From Topomyia yanbarensis (taxonomy: Eukaryota > Arthropoda > Insecta > Diptera > Culicidae): a DNA stretch of 64,000 bases. Location: the NCBI RefSeq assembly GCF_030247195.1, contig NC_080670.1:99844336-99908335 (forward strand), given 5' to 3'. The notes beneath the pieces were generated by a model. The model ran no database searches. It worked only from the letters and a program-made list of their open reading frames with translations, and was not told where the DNA came from. A program made the translations under genes and the position numbers. Positions 12,127 through 24,180 of the stretch are shown here, piece by piece. Position 1 is the stretch's first letter. Each line of letters begins with the position of its first letter.

Positions 12127-13805
12127 AAGAAGAACTGCCACTAGTACTTCAAGACTCATCGTATGGGTCGACTGCATGCAACCTAATGCGATTCGTAATC
12201 AACGATACTGTATCCGTTCCAGTTTAATAATGTGAGTGTTCGCAGCTGAACGGAAATAGATGCACCCATATTCAATTACTGAAAGTATTGTTGTTTGATA
12301 CAATCTTATCATGTCACTTGGATAAGAACCCCACCATGATCCAGTTATTGTTCGCAGAAAATTTATCCTTTGTTGGCATTTCGTTATTAGATACCTAATG
12401 TGGCCTCCCCATGTGCCTTTAGAATCGAACCAAATTCCAAGGTATTTAAAAGTCAGGACTTGGGCTATCGTTCTACCAACCAACTGAAGCTGAAGCTGAG
12501 CTGGATCACGCTTCTTGAGAAAACGACCAACTCTGTTTTCTCCGTAGAGAAATCGATGCCCAGCTTTAAAGCCCAAATTGATAAATTATCCAAGCTATCT
12601 TGCAATGGTTGTTGTAAATTTATAGTTTTTGGTCCTGTGGCAGAAACCACCCCATCATCTGCAAGTTGTCTTAGAGTGCATGGGCTGACAATACAATTAT
12701 CAATGTCATTCACGTAAAAATTATAGAGAAGGAGGCTTAGACAAGAGCCTTGTGGGAGGCCCATGTAACTTATTCTGAGTGTCGCCAAATCGCCATATGA
12801 AAAATGCATGTGCTTTTCTGATAATAAATTGTATAAATAATTATTTAATATCGGTGAAAGACCACATTGATGTAGTTTCTCCGAGAGAACATCAATGGAG
12901 ACTGAGTCGAATGCTTCTTTTATGTCTAAGAACACAGACGTCATTTGTTCTTTTTTTGCGTAAGCTAGTTGAATTTCTGACGAAAGTAGCGCCAGGCAAT
13001 CATTCGTTCTCTTTCCTCTCCGAAAACCAAACTGGGTATCTTAGAGCAAGCCGTTCGCCTCAACCCAATTGTCGAGAAGTCGTAGGATAATTTTTTCCAA
13101 CAATTTCCTGATGCAGGATAGCATTGCAATCGGTCGATACGAGTTATGATCCGTGGCTGGTTGTCCCGGTTTTGAAATGGCGATAACTTTCACTTGTCTC
13201 TATTCGTGCGGGACAATGTTCTGCTGAAGAAACTTGTTGAATAAATTCAACAAGCGTCTTTTTGCTAGGTCAGGCAGATTCTTCACCAAGTTGAATTTAA
13301 TTCTGTCTAGTCCCGGAGCATTATTGTTGCATGAGAGGAGTGCAATTGAAAATTCCATCATTGTCAAAGGCGAATCTATGAAATCGTTACTTGTGGGAGC
13401 ATCGCGAATGATTTTCTGCGCAGGAGCAGAATCTGGACAAATTTTCTTGGCAAAATTAAATAACCAACGATTCGAAAAATCTTCGCTTTCATTAGTCACG
13501 TTTCGATTCCTCATTCTTCTGGCTGTATTCCAAAGAGTACTCATTGATGTTTCTCTTGACAAGCCAGCAACGAAGCGTCTCCAATAACTAGACTTTTTGG
13601 CACGACGTATACTGTCAAATTTATTTTGCAAAATGAAATAATTTTCAAAGTTCTCACGTATACCCACTTTCTGTTTCATAATTTCTTTGTAAGCAACTTG
13701 CTTAGCTTCATATGCATCAGAGCACTCTATGTCCCACGAAGGATTAGGGGGCCGTCTATTTATTGTCATTCTAGAATTGCATTTCGTTTGGGCTTGCTGC
13801 TTCAA
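12127..13805 (-). pseudogene. I-clade LINE ORF2: reverse transcriptase
   Basis: Continuation of ORF2 in several frames. 13805-13200 covers the linker and RT start, including NNAPGLDRIKFNLVK. 12944-12465 carries FLDIKEAFDSVS and GLPQGSCLSLLLYNFY. 12576-12199 carries the thumb region with TFKYLGIWFDSKGTWGGHI. The catalytic box reads LADD instead of YADD/FADD, an unusual hydrophobic change just before the two aspartates. At least three frameshifts separate the pieces. The domain stops at the MITE at 11603-12122 and resumes downstream of it. Confidence 0.85.
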
Positions 13806-14676
13806 TAATTAAACCCGCTAGGAATTCATTTTCTTCGGTAGGGGGTAGCTCTTCTGTCGAAGCAAGAGAAGTGGAAATTAATGTTTCGTATGTTTTCCAA
13901 TCAATATTTCGTGTTAAGTCATAAGGAACATTGATTGAATTCGTAAGGCCTAATTCACTGTTAATTGAAACAACGATTGGCAAATGATCGCTACCGTGAG
14001 GATCAGGTACAACCTTCCACGTGCAATCTAACCGAAGTGATGTCGAGCACAGAGATAGATCTAATGCACTTGGACGTGCAGGAGGTCTGGGGATGCGTGT
14101 TGTTTCGCCAGTATTTAAAACTGTCATATTAAATTCGTCACAAACATTGTATATCAAAGAGGATCGATTATCATTGTAGAGGGAACCCCACAATACTCCG
14201 TGCGAGTTGAAGCCTCCCAGTATCAGACGCGGAGCAGCCATGGATTCCACTACCTCAAAAATTTGACGTTTTCCAATTTGAACTTTGGGAGGTATATATA
14301 TAGAAGCGATAGACATGTCTTTGACTTTAATATTCGTTTGGACTGCTACATCCTCAATGCCAGCAATCATGGGGATGGTAATTCTATAGAAAGAATAGCA
14401 CTTTTTAATTCCTAGAAGCACTCCTCCATACGGGGTGTCTCGGTCTAGGCGAATAATGTTGAAATCATTTAAGTTGAAATTAATGTTTGAGGTAAGCCAT
14501 GTTTCACATAGAGCAAAAGCATCGCATTTTAAATTATGCAGTAAAATTTTTAAGGAATCAATTTTTGGTATGATACTTCTGCAATTCCACTGTAAAACAG
14601 TGATGAAGTCTTGCACCTTAGGAGTTGAATTATCCATCGAAAGATATAATTGCTGCAAGGATGGGCCATTGAGCAA
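13771..14676 (-). pseudogene. I-clade LINE ORF2: APE-type endonuclease
   Basis: The N-terminal endonuclease of ORF2, which nicks target DNA to prime reverse transcription. Visible motifs in order are QWNCRSI, FALCETWL, LILGGFNSHG, LDLSLCS and HGSDHLPIVV. The usual GDFN motif reads GGFN here, so an acidic active-site residue is lost. The ORF ends at a frameshift near 13800 and the next frame carries on into the RT domain. The upstream start is uncertain. MLNGPSLQQ is the first Met, but MDNSTPKVQDF a few codons later is equally plausible. Confidence 0.85.
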
Positions 14677-14796
14677 TCAGCTGCTCTAAAAATGTTCTAA
14701 TTGTTGGGAGGAAAGCTGAAAGTATACTCTTTAGTGGTTCAAAAACATTGAATGCTTTAAAAATCCAATCAAAAATTTCAGAAAATTTCAATAATC

Positions 14797-15943
14797 CTAC
14801 CCCCGGTTGAGGCTCAGAGGAAATCGAAATTTTATTTCCAGTAATGGTGTTCTGTTTGGATTGTACATTCCCAAAACCGGGCGGAATTGATTTCGGTTTT
14901 TAATTGGAATCTTTAGTTTTGGGCGCAGTTTATCTATTGGTGGAGAAATTTTAAGGCCCTTTCTTGGCAACTTGGGAAAAGAAGACTGTTTTCTTTTTCT
15001 GGAATTTCCGGGTAAAACAAATGATGTACCTTCGCACGCTCCGTCGGAGTCAGACTGTTCCGAAAATAGAGATGTGTAAGTGTTTTCTAAGAAGATGGGT
15101 TTAGGGGTAGCATTTTTCAACATTGCTGCATAGGAGCGCTTAGACCTCTCCTTCAAGGATCGTTTAATTTTATCCTCGCGCAATTTATAAATGGGACATG
15201 CAAGGAGCTCATGCGAGTTTTCTCCGCACATTAAACATTTTTCATTGCATGTATCCTCTTGATGAGAACCCCCACATTTGCCACACCGTGACTTATTGGA
15301 ACAGTAAGTGGCTGTGTGGCCAAGCTGTTTACAATTAAGGCAATTCATTACACGAGGGATAAAAAGGCGAACAGGGAGATGAATCTTATCGATAATGACA
15401 TAGTTGGGCAGCGCAGACCCAGCGAAAGTCACTCGAAACGAGTCAGACAGTCGATAAACTTTTTTTATCTCCTTCGTGTGATACTGAATGCAATTGCTTG
15501 CATTCAAGTATCTTTACGTCTTTAAGTATGGTGTCTTTGCAACGACCAACCCCATGCTTAATTAAGTCATCAACAGTCAAACTCGATTCTGTGATGATCC
15601 CATCAATTTCAATTTCCTTTGAAGAAATATACGCTCTATATTCACGCGCAAAAAGCTGGCAAGAAGCAATTGCATTGGCTTGTTTGAGACTACCAACGAC
15701 AATGCGTATTTTATCTTTATTAACTTTGACGATCTCTTTTACATCCGAGAATCGCGAAGTCAAATCTTTCGAAATTTGAATGATATTTAGCGCCTTTACT
15801 TTACGCCTAATAAATACAATCCATGGTCCCGTTGACGACTCTGGATAAATTTTAATTCTAATCGGGTTTACATTTTCAGCAGAATGCTTAGGGGGAGGGT
15901 CTGTTACCTGTTCTCCTATCTCGTCATTCATTTTACCTAGCAA
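14797..15943 (-). pseudogene. I-clade LINE ORF1 (nucleic-acid-binding gag-like protein)
   Basis: ORF1 starts MLGKMNDEIGEQ at 15943. It carries an RRM-like N-terminal region (PWIVFIRRKVKALNI through VKILECKQLHSV), then shifts frame near 15500 and continues to 14797. The C-terminal half has three zinc knuckles: CLNCKQLGHTATYC, CGKCGGSHQEDTC and CLMCGENSHELLAC. Such proteins coat LINE RNA and help form the retrotransposition complex. The tail is basic and rich in K, R and P. The one frameshift breaks it into two ORFs that overlap by about 65 bases. A second, more degraded relative is at 61070-61400. Confidence 0.85.
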
Positions 15944-16125
15944 GAAAAACTATCACAAAAAGGAATGAAAAATATACCTGTTATCTGCTATCTCTTAGGT
16001 GACGAAGACACCGGTAGAACACACCTCATGTGTTACGTTGTAAACTCGGTGCCCGTTGTTTGACAATGTGACACTTGCTGTCCTTCTTCGACCCTTTAGG
16101 TGAATGATGTAACGGAGTGGAATCA

Positions 16126-16308
16126 TTCAGGAAGTTAATAAATTTAGAATTGTTTTCTGTAAGCTAAAATTGTTCCTCGTCTTTCTTACAAATATTTTTG
16201 GTTGTTTTTTTATTGTTTTAATCTTATGATTGATAAACATGGTTATAAAGGTAAGAATATAAAATTTATTAGTCTTTGATTTTAGATTTACTATTTGTAG
16301 TGTATTTG
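16126..16308 (-). other. AT-rich sequence after inner gypsy integrase
   Basis: Follows the integrase stop on the minus strand. A 61-codon frame (MTNTLQIVNLKSK...) is open here, but its composition is simple (K, N, I, T) and no domain is recognised. It is probably 3' untranslated sequence of the inner gypsy, continuing at 10440 beyond the LINE. Confidence 0.5.
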
Positions 16309-17290
16309 TCATTGTTTTATTAGTCTGTTTTTGTGTACTACTAATTTTTGTTTAATGGTATCATTAATAATTTTACAATTTGGTTCTATAATTTTTATTA
16401 CTTTATATGGTCCTACGTAAAATGAATCTAACTTATGTCTATTCTCATTTTTGAGGCATACTTTATCTCCTATTTTAATACTAAGTGTATGATATATCTG
16501 CATTGTTTTTTTCGGATTTCTTTCTGGTTTATTAATCTTTGTTGTACAATTTTGTGAGATTTTTCTAATTTATATCTGAGTTCTGTGTTATAAAGATCGA
16601 AATTGTAAATAGGTGTGATCGAGTCTGAATAGTTTTCTTGCGGTAATTTTGCTTTAGTGCCAAATAGTAGTTCATACGGTGTGAATTGATGATTTAGTAT
16701 TGTATGAAAATGCAATGGCATCCAATCATCCCAATCTGAATGATGCTCGTTAACGAAAGACCTTAGATATTCGTTTAAAAATCTGTGGTTTCTTTCTAAA
16801 GCTCCAATCGTTTGTGGGTGATATGCCGTAGAAAATGTTTGCTTAATTTTAAGATATTTACAAATTTGATCGAGTACCTCGTTTTTATACTCAGTGCCTT
16901 GATCAGATTTTAATTCTAGGAACTTACCGTAAATTAAAATAAAATTCTCGACTAAGGCTTTCGCTATTAGGTTAGCCTCTTCTGTCGGAATTGATATTAA
17001 AATTATATATTTCGTTAATTCGCATTGTATTGTAACAGCATAACGATTATTTTTATTTGATTTGGGTAATGGTCCAACTGTATCAATTGCTATTACCTCA
17101 AATGGTTTTGATGGAGTGTTAGTAATAGTTAGCTCCTCTTTGGTGTGTTTGTTTACTTTATTTTTCTTGCATAATTCACATTTTTGAACGAATTTTTTAA
17201 TGGAAATTTTCATATTATTCCATATGTAATTTTCTCTTAATTTTAGGTACAATCTGTGTTGTCACGAAAAGTGGTCCAATTTTAAACGCA
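16309..17290 (-). pseudogene. Inner gypsy integrase
   Basis: Minus-strand integrase of the inner gypsy. The order is the CC half of the zinc finger (CELCKKNK), first catalytic Asp in AIDTVGPL, second in KSDQGTEY, and catalytic Glu in GALERNHRF. By my count there are 35 residues between the last two, the canonical DX35E spacing. The C-terminal GPY module reads HKLDSFYVGPYKVIKI. A frameshift near 16490 separates the core from this module. The HH half of the zinc finger is only a degraded trace near 17260-17290. The RNase H part of the same polyprotein is now 16 kb away at 33308. Confidence 0.9.
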
Positions 17291-18130
17291 TATAATTCAG
17301 CCATCTTATGATAAATTTCCAATTTTTTTTAAACATATCGCCTCGACATACTTCTAAGAATAGATTCCTATAGATAAACCCAAAGAATTGGTTAGAAATC
17401 CGTTACACTGGCTGTGGAGGTGCGCTACCCAATGCCATCCAACACGTGACTGAGCTTGTTCGTTCAAACAATACTCTTTCTTTTGTGTTGTGCTTGTTTC
17501 CAGCACACTTTCATGTACAATCTCGAACACGATTATACGTACACAACATTTCTTGTGCATTCGAGCTCCATATGCAAACACGGTTAACATAGTGTCGTGG
17601 TACTAGTTGTCTCTTTCGTTCTACCCATTATCATCAGCGTTGACTCATTTTGCTTTGTGCGCTTGGGTTCAATGTTTGAGGCGAATGTGTAGGTACTTAT
17701 ATCTAATTTGTTAGCAGGGTTACCTATTCACAGATTTTTCTGTAATGTCACAGATTTTTTCACAATTTTTGATTATAGATTCTTTTTCACAGATGGCAGA
17801 TTTTGACATTTTGATGAAAATTTCACAGATTTTTTTAAATATTGCAATTTTTCTGAAATTTATTACCGATTTTTGTCGTTCTTTTTAAGTTATCACAGAT
17901 GGTAAAAAGATATTTTTGACTGAAACACAGATTTCAATGTGTTTGTTAGCGGTTACATGCGAAACCTGCATGAGCAATCTGTGCTTTCGTAGCGCAAAGA
18001 GATTTATTTCTACTTCCACTTAGCCTATCCTATTTTGATTCTGCTAATAGGGACATACTACAAAGCCTATTTATGAATGAATACACTGCTACTCGAAAAC
18101 GGTTGCAAAAACGCATCTAAGTCCATATAT
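17291..18130. other. Unassigned sequence inserted in inner gypsy
   Basis: No protein domain is recognisable. 17354-17590 is open on the minus strand but shows no family motif. From about 17735 to 17935 the phrase CACAGATTTTTT recurs five or more times, a low-complexity repeat typical of MITE interiors. This block begins where the integrase zinc finger fades and must be part of an insertion whose ends I could not pair. Confidence 0.5.
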
Positions 18131-18659
18131 TAAGGCCATTACAAATCTTTTTTAAAAATTATGTCACCCCCCCCCCCTTCAAAATCGCTGAAAAAATCAG
18201 GGGGCAAATAATTTTTTTAAAATAACCAAAATTCAAAAAATTGTCACGTATGGTAATTTTAGAAATTACCATCCCATGATAATTTTTATTTTGACCATTC
18301 TCGGGTAAATGTGAAGTTTAAATGAGATCATCGATCCAGTCCAACATCAAATGAAACGTTTGCTGGTCGCGGAAGGAAGGACCCATCTGTGTATTATCAA
18401 ACAAACATCTCATGGAAAGGCTAATACAGACCGACTTCTGAATCGATTCCATTTTAAACGCAGCAGTCGATAGAGACATAATCGATCGTTGCATTCGAAA
18501 ATAATTTCGATAAGGAAACAATCTGAATTCAAATCAGACTCATGGCGATTTATATGTGGTTCAATATTCAATATACATGAGCTTTACCGACAGGTTTTTG
18601 ACATTTAAAGATTTCATATGGGATCGTAGAAGCCGAAGAGACATTAATTCTGAAATATT

Positions 18660-19338
18660 CCAAGAACCAGAAACATGCGAAATTTTCGAGATAGACGCTG
18701 GAATCAAAAGAACTTTGTCTGGCCATCAGCGATCAAGAATGCTCTAGCAAAGCTAAATATAGATCTTACAAATAATGGTATCATCGGCACTTACCGCAGG
18801 GGGAACCGACAATCCATTATCGATGTCAATTTTTGTAGCCTTGGAGTAACCGGAAAAATGGACTGAAAAGTGTGCGAGGATATATCCACAACGACCACCA
18901 AGCGATCTGGTACAGCATTGATAACAGGACTATGAACTACACATGAATATGAATATGTGGGAGATATATAAACGAGTGAAGATGGAAAACAGCGATTTTT
19001 CACAGGAACGTGTCCGTCGAAGAACTTGAATTTGAGGGTATCCTCTTCAACCTAAATGCGAACGAGTTCACGGCACTACTAACAAGGGCGTGTAATGCGA
19101 CCATACCAAGGGATGGGAAACCGAGAAACGGTCGCCGGGTGCAATACGACGATTATCGATCTACGTATAAGTTGCCTCCGAGCTTGGAGAAGAAGTCGGA
19201 GATCATTTCGGTTTCTCATCTCGCTCAGTTCAGAAGCTAGAAATCGCTCCGCTGCAATAGCAGGGCAAGTATTCAAATTTACCCACGCGACGCTTGGTCT
19301 ATTTGCAAAGGCAAAAATTGATTCCTTCTGCCTAGTGT
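18660..19338 (+). pseudogene. R1/LOA-type LINE endonuclease end and linker, inside copy A
   Basis: Broken frames match the end of an APE endonuclease (NNGIIGTYRRGNRQSIIDVNF) and the arginine-rich linker that follows it (ISCLRAWRRSRRS). The intact R1 LINE at 51.9 kb has matching blocks (NNGSASTFRRNGVEAWIDV and SACLRARRRMQRA), which supports the assignment. Several stops and frameshifts are present. Copy A also lacks about 125 bp that copy B keeps near 32470-32600. Confidence 0.75.
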
Positions 19339-20368
19339 GTGAAACGTGAACAAACAATGAGTGACAATGCAAAGCAAAAGTATATCACGATGCGGGCAAA
19401 CTGTGTTGCTGTTGATTACACGAAATATCCGGTAATACCATCAATTCATGAAGGAAAGCAAATGTTGAAGGTGAACTTGAAGTTCAACGTAGCTTGCGGT
19501 ACTTTATGCGGTGCAATTCCATCATTTACGTCATGCGGTACTGAATATGTTAAAAACATTAGTCAAGCAGAATCATTCGCTTCCCAGAACAACTTGCAAC
19601 ACGTCATCGAATGTAATGACATTTTATACAGTATCCCAACGTATATAGATGTTGACAGTATTGAAATAAAGACACATGATCTGGCACCACGTACTAGTTC
19701 CTTCGCTTCAAACTTCAAACAAATGCTGTCAAAATACGGAGCGGTGAATAGTGTTAAGGAAGATACTTGGAGGAACTTCTTCCCAAGACTCCGCAACGGC
19801 GTTCGTGTGGTGAGAATGCGTCCGACAAAACATATTCCCTCTTACTTGACTTTCACATGCAAATCACCTCATGGTGTTGAATATTCTCAACGAACACTAG
19901 TCACACACCTGTCAATATTGTGATCATCCGCTACTCCACGGGAAACCTTGCTCAGAGACTGCTAAAGAAATTCCACCTGATACGACCAATGCCGGTATAC
20001 AATCATCGTATGTTAAACCACAACCAGTTGGTAAACCAACGACTGCAGACCGGGCATTCACAAACACCAGCTCAACAACGATCGGCCTCAGTACCACTAA
20101 ACTAACTGCCATTACCAACATCGAAGTAACAACGATTACAGCAAATGTTTCCAAACCAACAACCAACACCACCAATAAGGAATCTAATACCGATGAAGAA
20201 GGATTTACAATAGCGACCCGTAAGCACAAACAACAAATAAGAACATCCGATGATGAGCAAGATGAATGCAGTACCGATGATGACATGGACGTAAACGAAA
20301 ACGCGAGAGAAGACGGACCAAATGACCCCCAAGGTGCGCTCCACGGCTCAGTTGTGCTAACGCATTGA
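19339..20368 (+). pseudogene. LOA-type LINE ORF1 (gag-like), inside copy A
   Basis: Starts MSDNAKQKYITMRANC at about 19357. The mid region includes NGVRVVRMRPTKHIPSYL. A single zinc knuckle follows in another frame; in copy B it reads CQYCDHPLHYGKPC. After that comes a Thr/Ser/Asn-rich tail and an acidic end (DDEQDECSTDDDMD). This layout resembles ORF1 of LOA-clade elements such as Lian and baggins. A frameshift near 19905 breaks it. It lies between two parts of an R1/LOA-type ORF2, the reverse of normal gene order, so it was placed there by rearrangement or nested insertion before the element was copied. Confidence 0.7.
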
Positions 20369-20371
20369 GCC

Positions 20372-21358
20372 GTGTCAAATATATTTAAAATTAAAAAGAA
20401 GTCAGAAAGCTCGAGGGAAGCGAGCTGCAAGAACCGCTCTCAACAAAGCAGTCAAACTGTACAAGAAAACCTTGCCACAAAGCCAACGCGAATTTCCTTA
20501 GGAGAGGCCTACAAAGTTGGCATAACAAAGATAAAAGGCTCAGCTGCACCCCCTGAAAGGTGCCCGGAAAAGATGGAGGTCACCATTGAAAGGTTTTCCC
20601 CACAACATGAATCTATTTTCGCCGTACAGTGAGGAGGATGATCACAAAGATGAAGATCGATTTACCAACAAACAGCTTATCGAGATGGCGAAAGCCATAA
20701 AAGTGAAGCGATACATGAGAGCCCGGATATGTTCAAAACGATTGGAAGCGACAAAAGGTTGCTTCCGATGCCGGGACAACATGGAGATTCAGCGTAGTCA
20801 ATATATCCCTTGGTAATGTTAGAGAGTAATCCTGAACAAGCTAACGAAGTACGCGGACCGTGAGAACGGCATCTCATGTAATTCGGCTTCCTTTTAAGCA
20901 GGTCTACAGTGAATTCCATCCAAACGATTGTGGGAGCTGTGGAGACAGCAGAGATAAGGATATCGTTTTTGCGTGGTAGGGAAGAATGCTGCAATAGTAC
21001 TAGCTGGGAAGCAATCACCCATTCGCTGTACAACATGAGTAACTCTGCAGGATATTATAGAGCTACTTTCAGTACCAAACACTGATCTACGAGACAGACA
21101 AGGGAGAATCACAACTACAACTGACGTTCCTCGATTGGACGCTGTGGAACGCAGTGTACGATGGAGTATTGAAGCTGAACTTTCCCAGAGATATAACGAT
21201 TTTCGGCATCACGGATGATGTGGTGTTCCAAGTAATCGGACAATCGCTAGAAGAGGAGACACTCGACACGGAGACGATTGTCCATCATAAAACAGAGTTG
21301 GTAATGACTTGCAGCCGAAAGACAGCGCGGTCGGAGAATATATCATCGACTTGAACTT
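20372..21358 (+). pseudogene. R1/LOA-type LINE RT start, inside copy A
   Basis: Fragmented frames include LGEAYKVGITKIKG, APPERCPEKMEV and FTNKQLIEMAKAIKVK, then remnants of FG..SRSTV.SIQTIVGAVETAE. All are linker and RT fingers of an R1/LOA-type polymerase. The catalytic palm is unrecognisable and many stops occur. It ends where the solo LTR inserted (TSD ACTT). Copy B carries the same remnant without the LTR. Confidence 0.7.
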
Positions 21359-22576
21359 TGTTATATACTTCTCTCAAACCCAAGGTGGTAGCTGAGGACG
21401 AAACCAAACAGGCTTTTCCTCCAGGGATTTTCTCTGCTTTACAGGGTCGGCTCTTAGCACTGATCAAAAGTCCAAAAACACTGATTTTTCACTTTTACTT
21501 AACTTTATTTGCTTACGGTGTGTGGTGTAGGTGTGTATGTTGGCCGGCCGGCGCTGGGGAGGAATTCGGGGACTCGTGCTGGGCGTACGCTGGTTGCGAT
21601 CGTAGACTGCTGACGGGATGCGCCCGTAGTGACGGTCATATGCGATTTCTGGTTCGCTCCCTGGGTGGCGGTCGAAGACGGTTGTCGGTTTTCCGCGCTG
21701 GGCGGCAATAGCATGCGGTTGCCGGATGGCTTGCTGGGCTGCAGGAGGCAGAATGGCGGCTTTCTCGTCGGGTTTTTCCACGTGGCCGACGAATCCCGGC
21801 AGAAATGTGGTCGTGGCGGGGATTTTGTTCACGAACTATGCTGCCTCGTGGTGACACGAACTATGATCCCAACGTCGCAGGGTATTTCCGGAGTTATCGG
21901 TGGGACTTGGCCACACAAACTTCCAGCCGAAACTTAATGGGTCCTGAGGTTAACAATGGAGAAGGTATGAGGGTTTTTGTTGCCATTAGAATGTTGTTCC
22001 CAATTAGGTTACCTGACTCGAAATACTCCGAACTCGCAACTTCTTCTCCACTGCACTGTTAGCCACTCATGCAACGTGTGACTAGAAGTGGTAAAACTAT
22101 CCGATCTCTAGCGTAACTGGCTCAAAACTTTCTAGTACTTCTGTAGTGCTTGGTGTCTCAAGTGGAAAAGACTGGCTTATACCTAATCCACTTCTGGCAA
22201 ACCCAATTTCATACCTCACCTCCCCCTTTTCCACCTCATTTTCCGCCTTCTTCGTCCCGCATTTCCTAATTCCATCCGTTAATTCCATATCCAATTCCTC
22301 CCGTTTCGATATCTTTGTATGTGTAGTGTGTTATGTGTGTTACATTTATATTTAATTCATTATTTAAATTAACAGTTGGTAAAGGGAGTGGAATCAATAA
22401 TTTCTTTTCTCAAGCTTAATTTAATGATTGCATACAATTTTGCTTACAATTTAGATTCACAATTTCTCACAACAAATCAAGACGAACAGTACTATACAAC
22501 ACATACATATAATTTGCTTACTATCTATCGTTCGCTCGGAATCAGATCCTAGGGGAAAGCATCCCAAACGGTAACA
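21359..22576. mobile_element. Probable 1.22-kb solo LTR inserted in copy A
   Basis: Copy B lacks this block, so its limits can be read by comparison. It starts TGTTATATAC and ends CGGTAACA, flanked by ACTT on both sides (21355-21358 and 22577-22580). TG...CA ends and a 4-bp (or 5-bp AACTT) duplication suggest a solo LTR, perhaps of BEL/Pao or gypsy type. The left part is GC-rich and gives chance ORFs of 60-122 codons on both strands without known domains. No internal coding region or second LTR is present. Confidence 0.7.
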
Positions 22577-22580
22577 ACTT

Positions 22581-24180
22581 TTAAAGTCACGATGATTATG
22601 TTAAGGAGAAGGCTGTGAGAGCAACCACAGCTTTGCTTGAGGCGCCAGTGTACTGGGCACCACGAACCAGCTGGAATCGCCGGACCGAAGCATGTGAGCA
22701 GACTAGTTTCACCGTTAGGGACAAAATCGAGTAGGTCGAGTGAAGCACCAGCGGTGGGTCAGCGAGTTTTCAACGAACCGGAAGCAGTGAACCAGAAGCT
22801 ACGCTCCATCCGGTATCGCCGAACCGTCCTCGTCAAGTACTGGTTGGCCCTTTGAGTAGGATTTATGGACTATGTGAGTAGATTGCGACAAAACTGGGAG
22901 CTAAATGACTCACGCAACAGACATCGGTATCGGGAGAACTTCCGACGAGGAATTGAGATGGCTCGCGAAAACAGGAACTAAATGGTTCACAGAAACCGCT
23001 CTAATGTATCATTTTGTCTTAAGACTGAATTAACCTCCCCACGATATAACGCTTCGATGCAGTCTCGTGGAACAAAAGGAAGGAAGAAAAGTAAGAACTG
23101 TTAGTAGTGGTAAGGCACAAAAGTGAGTCCCACCTAGGGCCAATGCACTTTTGAAGCTATTTAACCATGCTATAGGACATACAGACATTTTCAGATATCG
23201 ACGAACTGAATCTATTGGTATATGACACTCGACACTCCGGGTGTAGCTTAAAAAGTCGAGTTTCAGAGTGATTGCATAGTCTTCCTTACATGAAAAAGGC
23301 AAAAAATGAACTGATGATTGCTATACATTTCATACATCCGTACGACTATCAAATGAATTTATCTGATGTGGCTACCTACTGCGCAACAAGATGGAGAAAA
23401 ATGCAAAGATTTCGAAGATGTACACGGAACCGAGCCGACTTACTATCATGTACCAAACAAACAAATCTACAAGTCTTCAAGCACAAGCGATAAACCAAAG
23501 TTGATGTTTCCACTAGAGTTCGAAAAAGTATAGTATGCACAGGATGTACGTTCGCCAGGATACTGTATACGAAATACGTAATAGAAAAAAATATCAGAGA
23601 AAACCATATCTGAGATGAATACTTCCATTGACGCACACTTTACCTTTGGATTCATTCCAGAATGTTTTCCAAAAGTCCATAAGTGAAATGTTGCGATCCT
23701 GTTTCTGTACATTGTTATCAAGCAGGTTCACCTTTGACCGATTTTCATGCCTTGTGTGTACAGTCGGTCCATCTGCCGTCACAACGGAACGAAAACTATT
23801 CAAGCAACCAAAAGTTAATACCTTAAAGTACTCTTAAATGTTTACTTTAAGTTCTTAGAGAACTTTCAAGCTTTCATTGGGAATTTAGAAATTGCACTGT
23901 TCGGAAAATTATTTAAAACGAAAACTTTAGCATCCCTTTCCTATGTGAACTTTTGATTGATTCAGTAATGTTTGTTTGAATTTTTGTAGTAAAACAAATA
24001 GCTCAACCCCGCTATACGAAATCACCCTGCGGAAACGTCCACGAGAACAATCGAAAGAAAATGTAAAAAGAAAAAAAAATTGTGTTTATTAAAATAAATA
24101 TTTATTTTTTGTTTGCCCCCCTCCCTTCAGAAAAAAATTTGTACTTGGACATAATTTTAAAAAAAAGATTTGTAATGGCC
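22581..24180. other. Non-coding right part of copy A
   Basis: No domain found. 23165-23310 is a diverged piece of the mosquito repeat of 7.4 and 38-40 kb (GATATCGACGAACTGAATC, ACACTCCGGGTGT, AGTGATTGCATAG). The rest, including short ORFs conserved in copy B such as 22637-22855, lacks any family motif. The last 70 bp form the right TIR with its C-rich tract. Confidence 0.6.

Larger units (their letters stand above)
10441..16125 (-). mobile_element. I-clade LINE (MosquI-like), inactivated
   Basis: A nearly full-length non-LTR retrotransposon on the minus strand. ORF1 with three zinc knuckles is followed by ORF2 with APE endonuclease, RT and a C-terminal RNase H domain. That combination places it in the I group; MosquI is the known Aedes member of this clade. 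It lies between the inner gypsy integrase (16.3 kb) and that gypsy's 3' end (10.2 kb). The 5' and 3' limits are approximate. It is broken by several frameshifts, a 520-bp MITE, and substitutions in the endonuclease and RT active sites. Confidence 0.85.
18134..24180 (+). mobile_element. 6.05-kb TIR element, copy A (Harbinger-like TSD)
   Basis: The ends are inverted repeats starting GGCCATTACAAATC and ending GATTTGTAATGGCC, about 34 bp. They are followed inward by C- or G-homopolymer tracts. The flank TAA is present on both sides (18131-18133 and 24181-24183). A 3-bp TWA duplication is the mark of PIF/Harbinger elements. No Harbinger transposase is seen. The interior instead holds rearranged pieces of non-LTR retrotransposons and a solo LTR absent from copy B. 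Copy B (28053-33151) is the same element in the opposite orientation. Confidence 0.8.

Noticed and set aside
21464..21937. GC-rich ORFs on both strands as a gene
   Set aside because: They lie inside a block absent from the sister copy, with TG...CA ends and a TSD. Overlapping opposite-strand ORFs reflect composition.
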